In this document: positions 46,199 to 55,265 of the stretch, piece by piece
Layout: every line of letters begins with the position of its first letter
Numbering within the stretch: position 1 is the stretch's first letter
NCBI GenBank assembly: GCA_002699145.1
Contig: PABK01000033.1
Span: 1-64,000, forward strand
Direction: 5' to 3'
DNA length: 64,000 bases
DNA from: Halioglobus sp.
Lineage (GTDB): Bacteria > Pseudomonadota > Gammaproteobacteria > Pseudomonadales > Halieaceae
The notes under the pieces: model-generated
Database searches by the model: none
Seen by the model: the letters and a program-made list of their open reading frames with translations, nothing else
What the model was told of the DNA's origin: nothing
Position numbers and translations under genes: made by a program

Positions 46199-46686
46199 GC
46201 GCCGTCCCCGGCCTCGCGCTGCCAGTCACCGGACTTGCCACCGGACTTGCTGCGCAGTTCCACATCCGTGATGCGCATGCCGCGGTCCACGGCCTTGCAC
46301 ATGTCGTAGATGGTCAGGGCGGCGACGGAAACGGCCGTCAGCGCCTCCATCTCCACCCCGGTCTTGCCGGAGACCCGACAGCTCGCTTCCACCTGCAGCG
46401 CGCTGGCCTCGTGGTCGAACTCGAAATTGACATCCACGGCGTTGAGCATCAGCGGGTGGCACAGCGGAATCAGCGAGGAGGTCTGCTTGGCGGCCTGGAT
46501 GCCGGCGATCCTGGCCACGGCGAGCACATCGCCCTTGGCGTGGCCGCCCTGGTCGATCAGCGCCAGGGTTTGCGGCAGCATGCGCACCGTCGCCCCGGCC
46601 ACGGCGACGCGCTCGGTGACGTTTTTGGCGCCGACATCGACCATGCGCGCGGCCCCTTGTTCGTCCAGGTGGGTAAGTCGGCTCAT
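46192..46686 (-). CDS. moaC: Cyclic pyranopterin monophosphate synthase
   Basis: MoaC completes the rearrangement of GTP to cPMP after MoaA. The 164-residue protein shows [37 protein letters not shown] and [25 protein letters not shown], with [20 protein letters not shown] at the end. First gene of moaCDE; moaA is not in the window. Confidence 0.96.
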   Translation of the reverse strand: MSRLTHLDEQGAARMVDVGAKNVTERVAVAGATVRMLPQTLALIDQGGHAKGDVLAVARIAGIQAAKQTSSLIPLCHPLMLNAVDVNFEFDHEASALQVEASCRVSGKTGVEMEALTAVSVAALTIYDMCKAVDRGMRITDVELRSKSGGKSGDWQREAGDGAC

Positions 46687-46853
46687 CGCTGTGCGTGTAC
46701 ATCCGGTAAAAACTGACGGCTGAGTCTATCCAAACGCGCGCCGGATTGACAGTTGCACGCTGAGCGCTGCGGTCAGGGATTTTGGCCGCGCGAGCCTTTC
46801 TCTGTGTGGCCGGGGTGGCGTAACCTTGGCCGCTCAGCGCGAGGAGGCGGATC

Positions 46854-47870
46854 ATGGCAAAACTATCACTGGGGCTACAGCTCGGCTACTGGGGCGCCCT
46901 GCCCCCGGGGAATGCACACGTGGAGATGGCGCAGGAGGCGGAACGGCTGGGTTTCGACTCGGTGTGGTGCGCGGAATCCTGGGGCAATGACGTGTTCACG
47001 CCGCTGGCCTGGATCGGCGCGCACACGGAAAAAGTGCGCCTGGGAACAGCGGTGGCGCAGCTCTCCGCGCGCACCCCCACCGCCTGCGCCATGGCGACAC
47101 TGGCCCTGGACCACCTTTCCGGCGGCCGCATGATCCTCGGCCTGGGCGTGTCCGGCCCGCAGGTCGTGGAGGGCTGGTACGGCCAGCCCTACAGCAAACC
47201 CGTGACGCGGACCCGGGATTACGTCGACATCATCCGCAAGGTGCTGGCGCGCCGTGAGCCGGTGACCAGCGACAGCGAGGCCTATCCCCTGCCGTACAAC
47301 GGCCCGGGGGCCTGGGGTATGGGCAAGCCGCTCAAGCCCATCACTCACCCGCTGCGCGCCGACGTGCCCATCTTTATCGGCGCGGAGGGGCCGAAGAACG
47401 TTACCCAGACCGCGGAAATCGCCGACGGCTGGCTGCCCCTGTACTACTCACCGTACCGACAGGAGGTGTACGCGGACCAGATTGCCGGGGCGAAGGACGG
47501 CTTCGAGATCTGCCCGACGGTGATGGTGAGCATCAACGACAACCTGGAGGAGGCGCTGTACCCGGTCAAGGCCATGCTGGGCTTCTATATCGGCGGCATG
47601 GGCTCGGCCAAACGCAACTTCCACAAGGAGCTGATGGCGCGCATGGGCTTCCCCGACGAGGCCGACGAGGTGCAGCGCCTGTTCATGGCCGGCCAGCGCG
47701 ACCGCGCTATCGAGGCGGTGCCGACCCAGTTCGCCGACGAGATTTCCCTGTGCGGCCCGAAGGCGCGTATTCGGGAAAAGCTGGTCGACTGGGAAAACTC
47801 GCCGGTCACCTCGCTGCTCATCAACGGCGAGCCCCAGTTACTGCGCGACATGGCCGAACTCACCCTGTAA
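46854..47870 (+). CDS. Luciferase-like (LLM class) flavin- or F420-dependent oxidoreductase
   Basis: This bacterial-luciferase-fold TIM barrel of 338 residues has LGLQLGYWGALPPGNAHVEMAQEAERLGFDSVW-type opening, HLSGGRMILGLGVSGPQVVEGWYG and ADVPIFIGAEGPKNV. The pattern is closest to the subgroup often annotated F420-dependent. F420 biosynthesis cannot be checked here, so FMN is the alternative. A strong ribosome-binding site (gaggagg) precedes ATG 46854. Monocistronic, divergent from moaC. Confidence 0.85.
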   Translation: MAKLSLGLQLGYWGALPPGNAHVEMAQEAERLGFDSVWCAESWGNDVFTPLAWIGAHTEKVRLGTAVAQLSARTPTACAMATLALDHLSGGRMILGLGVSGPQVVEGWYGQPYSKPVTRTRDYVDIIRKVLARREPVTSDSEAYPLPYNGPGAWGMGKPLKPITHPLRADVPIFIGAEGPKNVTQTAEIADGWLPLYYSPYRQEVYADQIAGAKDGFEICPTVMVSINDNLEEALYPVKAMLGFYIGGMGSAKRNFHKELMARMGFPDEADEVQRLFMAGQRDRAIEAVPTQFADEISLCGPKARIREKLVDWENSPVTSLLINGEPQLLRDMAELTL

Positions 47871-47978
47871 TCCCCGGGGGCCGGCGCGCCCCCTTCCCCC
47901 GGCCTGCGCAAAGGCGCTATGCTGCCGGCACAATAACAGCGCGGCGCCAGACAACGGCCGCCACGGAGGTCCTGCGCC

Positions 47979-50111
47979 ATGTCTCGCCCCGCCGCGGCCG
48001 TTTTCGGCCTGCTCGTCCTCACGCTGCTCCCGTCCCTGTCCGCCTGCAACGCACCCGGCGCCGCCCCGCCCGGCCTGGCGGCGGCCGTGGACGAGCGGCG
48101 GCTGGTTGCCGCCGACGCCGAGCCGGGGCAATGGATGTCCCACGGGCGCAGTTACGCGGAACAACGTTACAGCCCCCTGGACGACATCGACACGGGCAAC
48201 GTGCGCGAACTGGGCCTGGCCTGGTCCTTCGACCTGCAGACCGAGCGCGGCATCGAGGCGACCTCCCTGGTGGTGGACGGCGTCATGTATACCACCTCCG
48301 CCTGGAGTATCGTCCACGCCCTGGATGCGAAGACCGGCGCGCCGCTGTGGCGCTACGACCCACAGGTCCCGCGCGCCAAGGCCAAGCACACCTGCTGCGA
48401 CGTGGTGAACCGCGGCGTGGCCGTATGGCGTGGCCAGGTGTTCCTCGGCGCGCTGGACGGGCGCCTTATCGCGCTGGATGCGAAAACCGGCGCGCTCAAC
48501 TGGGAGGTGGCCACGGTCGACCCCGCCCTGCCCTACACCATCACCGGGGCGCCGCGCGTGGTCAAGGACAAGGTGCTGATCGGCAACGGCGGCGCCGAGT
48601 TCGGCGTGCGCGGCTTTATCAGCGCCTACAACGTCGACGACGGCACGCTGGCCTGGCGCTTTTACACCGTGCCCGGCGACCCCGCGCTGGGCTTTGAGAA
48701 CGACGCCATGAAAAGGGCGGCGCAGACCTGGAATGGCAACTGGTGGGAACTGGGCGGCGGTGGCGGCACCGTGTGGGATTCCATGGCCTACGACCCGCAG
48801 CTGGACCTGCTCTACTTCGGCGTCGGCAACGGCACACCCTGGAACCGGGAAATCCGCTCGCCCGGCGGCGGCGACAATCTCTTCCTGTCCTCCATCGTGG
48901 CGGTGCGCCCGGACAGCGGCGAGTACGTGTGGCACTACCAGACCACGCCGGGGGAGAGCTGGGACTACACCGCCACCCAGCACATCATCCTGGCCGACCT
49001 GGACATCGACGGGCGCCAGCGCCAGGTGCTGATGCAGGCGCCGAAAAACGGCTTTTTCTACGTGCTGGACCGCGCCACTGGCGAGCTGTTGTCGGCGGAA
49101 AACTACATCGACATCAACTGGGCCACCCACGTGGACATGGCCAGTGGCCGCCCGGTGGAGGTGCCCGGGGCGCGCTACCGCGAGACGCCCTACCTCACCT
49201 ATCCCTCTTACCTGGGCGGGCACAACTGGCACTCCATGTCCTACAGCCGCGACACCGGCCTGGTGTATATCCCCGTGCTGGATTTCCCCGCCAATTACGG
49301 ACAGCCGGAGCAGTTCCGCTACAACCCGGGCGTGGCCAATACCGGGGCGGACGGCATCGCCGGCAGCCTGCCCGACGCCCAGGCCGAGCGCGACGCCATG
49401 CGTGCCCTGATCAAGGGGCGCCTGCTGGCCTGGGACCCGGTACAACAGCGCGAGGCCTGGCGCGTGGAACACAGCGGTCCCTGGAACGGCGGCGTGCTCT
49501 CCACCGCCGGCAAGCTGCTCTTCCAGGGCACTGCCGACGGCCGCTTCGTCGCCTATCGCACAGACGATGGCAGTGCGTTGTGGTCCTTCCCCACCCAGAC
49601 CGGCGTGGTCGCCGCACCCATCACCTACAGCGTGGACGGCGAGCAGTACGTCTCCATCAATGTCGGCTGGGGCGGCGCCTTCGCGCTGGTGTTCGGCGAG
49701 TTCGTGCAGAGCGACAGCCTGCCCAACGTCAGCAGGGTACTCACCTTCAAGCTCGGCGCCACGGGCGAGCTGCCCCCGGTCGAGTGGCAGCCCTCGGTGG
49801 TGTTCAACCCGCCGCCGCAGCAGGCCGACGCGACCACCCTGCGGCGCGGCTACGCGCTGTACCAGGATGTCTGCATGGGCTGCCACGGCCTCAACGCGGT
49901 GTCCGGCCTGCTCATCCCGGACCTGCGCGGCTCGGCCTACCTGTGGGACGAACAGGGCTGGCAGGAGGTGGTGCGCGGCGGCAAACTGGCCGCGCGCGGC
50001 ATGGCCGCCTTTGGCGACAACCTCGGTACGGACGAAGCAGAGGCGATTCGCCAGTACGTGATCCAGCAGGCCCATCGCGGGCGCGAGGTACGGCGGGCGG
50101 CCAGCGAATGA
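47979..50111 (+). CDS. PQQ-dependent alcohol dehydrogenase with C-terminal cytochrome c (quinohaemoprotein)
   Basis: The 710-residue protein has a lipoprotein signal (lipobox LSAC, Cys23), an eight-bladed PQQ propeller with the vicinal disulfide Cys139-Cys140 (KHTCCDVV), the catalytic aspartate Asp329 in GESWDYTATQ, and a C-terminal cytochrome c domain with C632-M-G-C635-H636. The residue two after the catalytic Asp is Thr rather than Asp, arguing for a calcium rather than lanthanide enzyme. It would oxidise an alcohol in the periplasm, passing electrons through its own heme. No PQQ synthesis genes are adjacent. Confidence 0.92.
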   Translation: MSRPAAAVFGLLVLTLLPSLSACNAPGAAPPGLAAAVDERRLVAADAEPGQWMSHGRSYAEQRYSPLDDIDTGNVRELGLAWSFDLQTERGIEATSLVVDGVMYTTSAWSIVHALDAKTGAPLWRYDPQVPRAKAKHTCCDVVNRGVAVWRGQVFLGALDGRLIALDAKTGALNWEVATVDPALPYTITGAPRVVKDKVLIGNGGAEFGVRGFISAYNVDDGTLAWRFYTVPGDPALGFENDAMKRAAQTWNGNWWELGGGGGTVWDSMAYDPQLDLLYFGVGNGTPWNREIRSPGGGDNLFLSSIVAVRPDSGEYVWHYQTTPGESWDYTATQHIILADLDIDGRQRQVLMQAPKNGFFYVLDRATGELLSAENYIDINWATHVDMASGRPVEVPGARYRETPYLTYPSYLGGHNWHSMSYSRDTGLVYIPVLDFPANYGQPEQFRYNPGVANTGADGIAGSLPDAQAERDAMRALIKGRLLAWDPVQQREAWRVEHSGPWNGGVLSTAGKLLFQGTADGRFVAYRTDDGSALWSFPTQTGVVAAPITYSVDGEQYVSINVGWGGAFALVFGEFVQSDSLPNVSRVLTFKLGATGELPPVEWQPSVVFNPPPQQADATTLRRGYALYQDVCMGCHGLNAVSGLLIPDLRGSAYLWDEQGWQEVVRGGKLAARGMAAFGDNLGTDEAEAIRQYVIQQAHRGREVRRAASE

Positions 50112-50139
50112 CAACAGCCATCCTCCCCACGTCGCTACT

Positions 50140-50548
50140 GGCTCTGAACCGTATCACGTCCGGGTAACCGGTATTTTTCCCATTTATCTCCAGCACCCGG
50201 GCGTGATCCTGCAAGAGCGCCGCATTGAAGAAGCTCAGGCGAAAAGCGTTGTGAAACGCGCCCATCACCACGATATTCCGGCCGGCATGCAGTTCGCAGG
50301 GATGCCCCATTTGACGGTTTCCTCCGGGTCCAGTTGAATGCACAGGCGTCGAAACCCGCGCAATCCCTCGGCCCACTGACTGGTGGCGGACCTGCGAACC
50401 CTTCCGCACGCTCTCCGTATTGAGCAGGCTGTAGTGACAGGCCGGTATCCAGCGTTGCCAGTTGGGATAGTCCAGCACCACGTCGAATACCGAAGCCACG
50501 GGCGCCGGGACAATGCTCAGTACCCAAGGAAAGCGATTACTACCTGTG
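50140..50548 (-). pseudogene. Decayed SRPBCC/polyketide-cyclase-type gene
   Basis: On the minus strand, one frame reads LSIVPAPVASVFDVVLDYPN and WQRWIPACHYSLLNTESVRKG, the opening of an SRPBCC domain. A second frame then carries RRLCIQLDPEETVKWGIPANC, and the first frame resumes with GRNIVVMGAFHNAFRLSFFN and YPDVIRF. Two frame changes are needed, and no start codon with a ribosome-binding site precedes the conserved part. The simplest reading is a broken gene; a sequencing error is the alternative. Confidence 0.55.
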
Positions 50549-50649
50549 ATGGCATTCTACCCAACTCCCCCGGTCGCGCTTGAACCGCCGGGCGACGCCG
50601 TCAGCGATTTTTACAGCTGCGCGTTTTATGACAGCCCTGTAACAATTAA

Positions 50650-50684
50650 GTCTTTGATTTCAAAGACATGGCCCACTTCTTGCT
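50650..50684 (+). promoter_or_regulatory. Sigma-54 promoter with adjacent perfect palindrome
   Basis: TGG at 50669-50671 and TTGC at 50680-50683 form a TGGC-N8-TTGC element with the required ten bases between GG and GC. Two bases upstream is the perfect palindrome GTCTTTGA-TT-TCAAAGAC (50650-50667). Further up, ttacag (50611-50616) and ctgtaa (50637-50642) are also complementary. Transcription would start near 50695 and read into the PEP-CTERM gene. RpoN control of PEP-CTERM genes through PrsK/PrsR is known. Confidence 0.7.
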
Positions 50685-50756
50685 CATTACCGAGCGCACC
50701 CCGCCGGCTTCAGCAGGTGGCGGCAACGACTCTCGGTAAGAAACGGAACAGGAACC

Positions 50757-51527
50757 ATGACGATACAGGTAACGAAAGCACACATCGCCAGGCACTGGCT
50801 GGCCGCGCTCGCGGTCGCGCTGTGTACCGCACCTTCGCACGCCATGCTGGTAACCACACCTGCGGGCGCCGATGCCACAGAGGGCAACTCCAGCAACTGC
50901 ATACCCGTGACCGGCTGTGTGGACAGCGATCGCTACCAGCAGGTCTACGACAGCTCGCTGTTCACCTCGGTGAGTGGGCCGCAGGACATCACCGAGTTGC
51001 TGTTCCGCCGCGACCTCACCAGCCCGGCGCCCTTCTCCGTCGACTTTTCCAACGTGGTGATCAGCCTGTCCACCACCCAGGCATCCGCCGCCACGCTGAG
51101 TACAAACTTCGCGAACAATGTGGGAGCCGACGCCGTGGACGTGTACAGCGGCGCACTGACCGTCGCGTCCGCCTCGGCCGGCGGCGTGCCAGCCCCGCTG
51201 GATATATCGGTGGTGCTGCAGCAGGCGTTCACCTATGACCCCGCCCAGGGCAACCTGCTGCTGGAATGGGTCAATCTCGGCGGCGAGAGCTATTCAGGGT
51301 TTTTTGCCGACAGCGTGTTCGACCACAACGACGGCACCGCGCGGATTATCGGCTTCGCCCCGGGCTCAGCCACCGGCCTGGCGGACACCAGCGGCCTGGT
51401 GACCGCTTTCCGGCTGGGCGCGGCCGAGGTGGCGTTGCCCTCCACACTGGCATTGTTTGGGATCGGGGTAGCGGGGATGCTGGCGGGGCGTGGGCGCAAC
51501 AGCGCTGCACTATCTCAAACACAGTAG
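50757..51527 (+). CDS. PEP-CTERM-type exosortase substrate
   Basis: This secreted protein of 256 residues has a signal peptide ending at about CTAPSHA, a polar serine/threonine-rich body with two early cysteines, and the sorting tail VALPSTLALFGIGVAGMLAGRGR: a short recognition motif, a membrane segment and arginines. The motif has Val-Ala-Leu-Pro instead of Val-Pro-Glu-Pro. Family members are processed by exosortase and linked to exopolysaccharide or flocs. The sigma-54 promoter lies about 70 bases upstream. Body function unknown. Confidence 0.85.
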   Translation: MTIQVTKAHIARHWLAALAVALCTAPSHAMLVTTPAGADATEGNSSNCIPVTGCVDSDRYQQVYDSSLFTSVSGPQDITELLFRRDLTSPAPFSVDFSNVVISLSTTQASAATLSTNFANNVGADAVDVYSGALTVASASAGGVPAPLDISVVLQQAFTYDPAQGNLLLEWVNLGGESYSGFFADSVFDHNDGTARIIGFAPGSATGLADTSGLVTAFRLGAAEVALPSTLALFGIGVAGMLAGRGRNSAALSQTQ

Positions 51528-51697
51528 TTTCCCGGTGATCGAACAGACGCTACTGCCTTGCAAACCCATGTACGGAGGTATCTGCCTGGTACCGCCCCCG
51601 TCGTATTCACGAAAGCGGTGATGGCTTCACCCCGGCGTTGCCGGGGGGTATCACATCTTGCAGGTGGGCAGCAGATTGAAATGAAATCGGTTGCAGT

Positions 51698-52135
51698 TCA
51701 ATCGACCCTGACAAAATCTATGATCAGTTCCCCACCCGTTTTCCCCGAATAGAATTCAATGCTATCGGGTGAGTTAAACGACACAAAAACGGTAACTGAT
51801 CTGCCGACAGAATTGGTATTTCGCCCGAAGCAGTCAGCCTGTTCATTGTCCTCAAGCACCAGGATTGCCAGTTCATGCCGCTCGCCCCTGGGGACAGTTT
51901 CCTCAAAGGTGTAGGAACCACTGATTACTTCATCCAGGGCCTGGCCGGCGAACTCGCCGTTTTGCGTGAACTGGTTGCTCTCGGTGCACTGTGTGGCAGG
52001 ATAAACGTGCTCCCAGGTGCCGATGATTGAATGTGTCACCCTGTCAGGTAACTGGTTGCCGGATCCGCCACCGCCTCCTCCGCAGCCAGTGGCAAATAAC
52101 GAGCACAACAAAACGAAACCCGCTGCAGTCTTCAT
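51698..52135 (-). CDS. Predicted lipoprotein of unknown function
   Basis: The 145-residue protein has lipobox FATGC (Cys18) followed by a glycine run. The mature part contains IIGTWEHVYPATQC and GSYTFEETV, reminiscent of lipocalin-like small secreted domains, and two further cysteines that could form a disulfide. A strong ribosome-binding site (aaaggag) precedes ATG 52135. No specific family is recognised. The base composition is less GC-rich than the flanking chromosome. Confidence 0.8.
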   Translation of the reverse strand: MKTAAGFVLLCSLFATGCGGGGGGSGNQLPDRVTHSIIGTWEHVYPATQCTESNQFTQNGEFAGQALDEVISGSYTFEETVPRGERHELAILVLEDNEQADCFGRNTNSVGRSVTVFVSFNSPDSIEFYSGKTGGELIIDFVRVD

Positions 52136-52242
52136 TATTGTCTCCTTTTATTCACCCCGGAGCTTCGGGTCGCCCTCGCTGCACTCAAGGGTGGACTGCC
52201 AGAGCAATTCCACCCAGGCTGGTCGAGAAGCACACAGCAGTC

Positions 52243-53205
52243 TTAGTACGTCGTCACCCGTGAGTCAACCCATTCGATAGCCTCCACGACCTTGCCGGGA
52301 GATTCCAGCTGAATGTTATGCCCGCTGTGCGGGGCAACCAGGAGCCTCGACCTTGAAGACAAACTGGCCAGTTCGCGCTGCATTGCGTACCACACTGGCT
52401 CGTTGGTCTCGAACAACTGCCTCTGTTCTCCGGCGAGACCCGCGTAGTCTTCAACTTTCTTGCCTCTGCGCACCACCGCCAGCGGGATATCGGCCAGAGG
52501 TTCCGGCTTGCCTGCAGTGCGTAGTTCTCTCTCAATACCCTGCGCCGCGTTCAGCAACCCGGAACAAAACTGGCTACGATTTGCCACGGACAACACCTGC
52601 GCCTGTTGCTCCGCAGAGCTGCCCTTTGGCACGAGCATTTCCATCGTCCCGGATATCCGCAGTACACCACTCCAGGATATCAGGCTACACAGCTCGACCT
52701 GGGAAAAATCCTCCGGCGCGTATGTCATGCGCGCTGGCGCTTCCTCATGAGTCGCATCCAGCAGGACGAGTCCTGCTATCTGTTCCGGATACCTTGCGGC
52801 AAATTTTCTTGCATAGTAGCCGCCCAGGGAATGGCCAACGATAATCAGTTTCTGGTCTATACCCGCGATATGCAGCAGCTTATGCAATTCATCAATGGTC
52901 GTCCCGGAATGTACCGGGCCATGACTTTTTGAACTCCAGCCCAATCCCAGTCGATCATAGGTACAGGCGCGATATTGGGCGGGCAGCAATGGCCAGACTT
53001 TCGTCCAATCCGCATGCCAGCCCCAGCGACCGCTTTCGAACAGCAGCACCCTTTCGCCATCGCCCTTGCAAAGCAGGTAATAGGTATTGTCGCCGACCTG
53101 AATAAAACTGCCTGGCAATGCTCGCCGATCAGCACGTTCTGCAATGGATTGGTATGCGGCGCCTGCGAGTGACAGGCATACCAATACGCAGAGCAGGTAT
53201 TTCAT
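52243..53205 (-). CDS. Alpha/beta hydrolase
   Basis: This hydrolase (about 320 residues) has an N-terminal signal or anchor (MKYLLCVLVCLSLAGAAYQS), the oxyanion region FESGRWGWHADW, nucleophile Ser in IIVGHSLGGYYARKFA, and the C-terminal histidine in APHSGHNIQLESP. Aspartate is probably in LLDATHEE or a later loop. Start ATG 53205 is chosen; GTG 53217 is an alternative. Substrate unknown. Low-GC relative to the left part of the window, so possibly acquired. Confidence 0.85.
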   Translation of the reverse strand: MKYLLCVLVCLSLAGAAYQSIAERADRRALPGSFIQVGDNTYYLLCKGDGERVLLFESGRWGWHADWTKVWPLLPAQYRACTYDRLGLGWSSKSHGPVHSGTTIDELHKLLHIAGIDQKLIIVGHSLGGYYARKFAARYPEQIAGLVLLDATHEEAPARMTYAPEDFSQVELCSLISWSGVLRISGTMEMLVPKGSSAEQQAQVLSVANRSQFCSGLLNAAQGIERELRTAGKPEPLADIPLAVVRRGKKVEDYAGLAGEQRQLFETNEPVWYAMQRELASLSSRSRLLVAPHSGHNIQLESPGKVVEAIEWVDSRVTTY

Positions 53206-53364
53206 TGGCCGTATCACGCTATTTCCGGTGATTCCTGGAACCCGCTTTAAGTTACGATCTCAACCGGTAGAAATCTCGGTGAATTTTGACACGCCGCCTG
53301 ATGTGGAGGGTACTCTGGCATCGGCCGGTTCCAACTTTTTTATAGTCTGTTGTCTGGATGCGCA

Positions 53365-53384
53365 ATTTGGCGGTGAGGGAGGGA
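53365..53384. other. Left attachment site core
   Basis: atttggcggtgagggaggga is identical to 63248-63267. It is a displaced copy of the last 17 bases of tRNA-Ser plus three bases. Beyond it the two sites diverge within two bases. Confidence 0.88.
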
Positions 53385-53513
53385 ATATAACCTTCCCGTA
53401 TTTACTGGCCTGCCGAACCTTCCAAAACTCTCTAAACGCTATATATACAGCGTATTTCTACGTTTTACCTTCCCTGCCTTTCCGCACGATTCCGGGGGGA
53501 ACCGGCGTTGTTT

Positions 53514-53580
53514 TGTGGGTAGATTGTGGGTAGAGTCCCGCCAAAGGGTTAGGCGGTAACCCTCGAAACTGTACCCACAA
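53514..53580. promoter_or_regulatory. Candidate integrase arm-type sites, left side
   Basis: tgtgggtaga occurs at 53514-53523 and 53525-53534, eleven bases apart, and a related inverted copy gtacccacaa lies at 53571-53580 just before int. Related copies lie near the right end. Repeated sites inside both ends of an integrated element are typical of integrase arm binding and of int autoregulation. Confidence 0.6.
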
Positions 53581-53594
53581 AGGAGTGCCCAGTC

Positions 53595-54863
53595 ATGCCA
53601 AAGCACCTACTGACACAGCCGTATATCAAGGCGGCTAAGAGCGCGTACCACAAACCAGCCGCGAAGACTGATGCGGCCAAGGCCAAGTGCAAGAACTATC
53701 ACAGCGATGGTGGCGGGCTGTACCTGCAAGTCACTGGCAAGCGGAACGCTAAAAGCTGGGTATTCAAGCGGCAGGAGGGCGGCAAGCTCAGGGAGGTAGG
53801 ACTGGGGCCGCTGTCGGAGTTGACGCTGGCACAGGCGCGGGACATTGCTGCGGACATCTGGAAGCTGACCAGTGCCGGTAGTTCCCTGAAGGCTGCGCGT
53901 GATGCCGTCCAAAAGGAACAAGCCACAGAGGTGCTGGAAGAGGTAGGACTACCCGCCCCGGATGCGATGACGTTTGACCAGTGCGCCGAGAGATTCATTG
54001 CCGAGAAGCTGACCCCAGAGTCCAAGCCGGGAAGCAAGACGGTGCCGCAGTGGGAAGCCAGCTTGAAGCAATACGCATCACCGCACATAGGCAGCATGGA
54101 CGTGGCCGACATCGGCACTGATGACGTTCTGGGCGTTCTCCAGCCGATCTGGCACAAGGTACCTGAGACAGCTTCCCGCGTCCGTATGCGGATTGAGAAC
54201 GTGCTGGCGTGGGCAACGGTGAAGGGTTACCGGTCTGGGTTTAACCCGGCTGTCTGGCGCGGCAACCTGTCCCAGTTGCTACCGGCTAAGCAAAAGGTCC
54301 GCCCGGTGAAGCACTTCACTGCCCTGCCCTATCAGGATATGCCCGCCCTGTTCGCTGAGTTGCGTGACAAGGAATCACTCACCAGCTTGGCGCTGCGGTT
54401 CACGATGCTGACCGCCTGCCGTACTGGTGAAGTGATCGGGGCGCAATGGTCAGAGATAGACGATACAAAAACCGGCATATGGACAATCCCCGCCGAGCGT
54501 ATGAAGGCAGGCAAGCCGCATCTAGTCCCGCTGTCTACTGGTGCCGGGTACGTGCTGGCACAGATCGAGCGCAAGAATGACTGGGTATTCCCCGGCGGCA
54601 ACCACGGCAGGCGCAAAGTCGGTCACATGAGCAACATTGCCCAGCTAAAGCTACTCAAAGAGATGCGCCCTGGTGTCACCGTACACGGCTTCCGTAGCGC
54701 GTTCAGGGACTGGGCAGCGGAAGAGACGGACCACGACAACCACGTAGCGGAGATGGCGCTGGCGCACACTGTGAAGGGCGTAGAAGGTGCTTACCGGCGC
54801 GGTGCCCTGCTAGATAAGCGCGCCGACCTGATGCAAGACTGGTCCAAGTACTTGGGGGCGTAG
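53595..54863 (+). CDS. int: Tyrosine recombinase integrase, P4/DUF4102 type
   Basis: This site-specific recombinase inserts the element in tRNA-Ser. The 422-residue protein has the N-terminal DUF4102-type DNA-binding region (DGGGLYLQVTGKRNAKSWVF), a core-binding domain around 125-225 and the catalytic domain with Arg276 (ACRTGE), His364 and Arg367 (VHGFRSAFRDW), His391 (ALAHT) and Tyr400 (GAYRR). The catalytic set is complete. Strong ribosome-binding site aaaggag. It starts about 210 bases inside the left end, far from the intact tRNA. Confidence 0.97.
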   Translation: MPKHLLTQPYIKAAKSAYHKPAAKTDAAKAKCKNYHSDGGGLYLQVTGKRNAKSWVFKRQEGGKLREVGLGPLSELTLAQARDIAADIWKLTSAGSSLKAARDAVQKEQATEVLEEVGLPAPDAMTFDQCAERFIAEKLTPESKPGSKTVPQWEASLKQYASPHIGSMDVADIGTDDVLGVLQPIWHKVPETASRVRMRIENVLAWATVKGYRSGFNPAVWRGNLSQLLPAKQKVRPVKHFTALPYQDMPALFAELRDKESLTSLALRFTMLTACRTGEVIGAQWSEIDDTKTGIWTIPAERMKAGKPHLVPLSTGAGYVLAQIERKNDWVFPGGNHGRRKVGHMSNIAQLKLLKEMRPGVTVHGFRSAFRDWAAEETDHDNHVAEMALAHTVKGVEGAYRRGALLDKRADLMQDWSKYLGA

Positions 54864-54959
54864 TCCCCCAGTGCAATTTTCGGCACGCAACAAGTTGGCA
54901 CTTTTCTAAAATATTTGCCCCAGGTATTGTGCAACACCGTTTGGAACCCTAGTATTTCC

Positions 54960-55073
54960 CCATGCCCGTTAGGTAGCGGGCGCACTCTATAGGGATAGGC
55001 GAGTGAACGTAAACCGTTCGCGCAAGGCTGTCCCAGACCCGCCAAGCGTGAACCCCAGTACTGGAGGTTCACA
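54960..55073 (+). promoter_or_regulatory. Structured leader of alpA with a sequestered ribosome-binding site
   Basis: Three hairpins can form upstream of alpA: gcccg/cgggc (54964-54968 with 54977-54981), gaacg/cgttc (55005-55009 with 55015-55019) and gtgaacc/ggttcac (55048-55054 with 55066-55072). The last contains a further ccag/ctgg and buries the ggagg (55063-55067) that would start alpA at 55074. This suggests translational control or an antisense target. There are 210 bases between int and alpA with no gene. Confidence 0.55.
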
Positions 55074-55265
55074 ATGAATACCCCTATCGAAAGAATCCTA
55101 CGCCGCCCTGAAGTTCAGCAGATGACAGGGCTGTGCTGTTCTGCCATTTACGCACGGATGGAACAGGGCACGTTCCCGAAGCCCGTGAAGCTAGGTCCGC
55201 AAGCCGTGGGCTGGAAGCTGTCAGACGTGCAGGCGTGGATTGCAACCCTTGAACAAGTTAGCTGA
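55074..55265 (+). CDS. alpA: AlpA-family transcriptional regulator
   Basis: This 63-residue excisionase-like winged helix contains LRRPEVQQMTGLCCSAIYARMEQGTFPKPVKLGPQAVGWKLSDVQAWI, the AlpA family pattern (RxPEV...TGLSRSTIYxxIxxGxFPxPVxLGxRxVGW). AlpA proteins activate excision and satellite gene expression in P4-like elements and PICIs. It lies directly downstream of int. Confidence 0.93.
   Translation: MNTPIERILRRPEVQQMTGLCCSAIYARMEQGTFPKPVKLGPQAVGWKLSDVQAWIATLEQVS

Noticed and set aside
47838..50114. A 758-codon minus-strand frame across the PQQ dehydrogenase
   Set aside because: Antisense of a complete quinohaemoprotein; no motifs.
51558..51697. A short open frame between the PEP-CTERM and lipoprotein genes
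   Set aside because: No ribosome-binding site, no conserved features; the gap probably holds the 3' ends of the converging transcripts.
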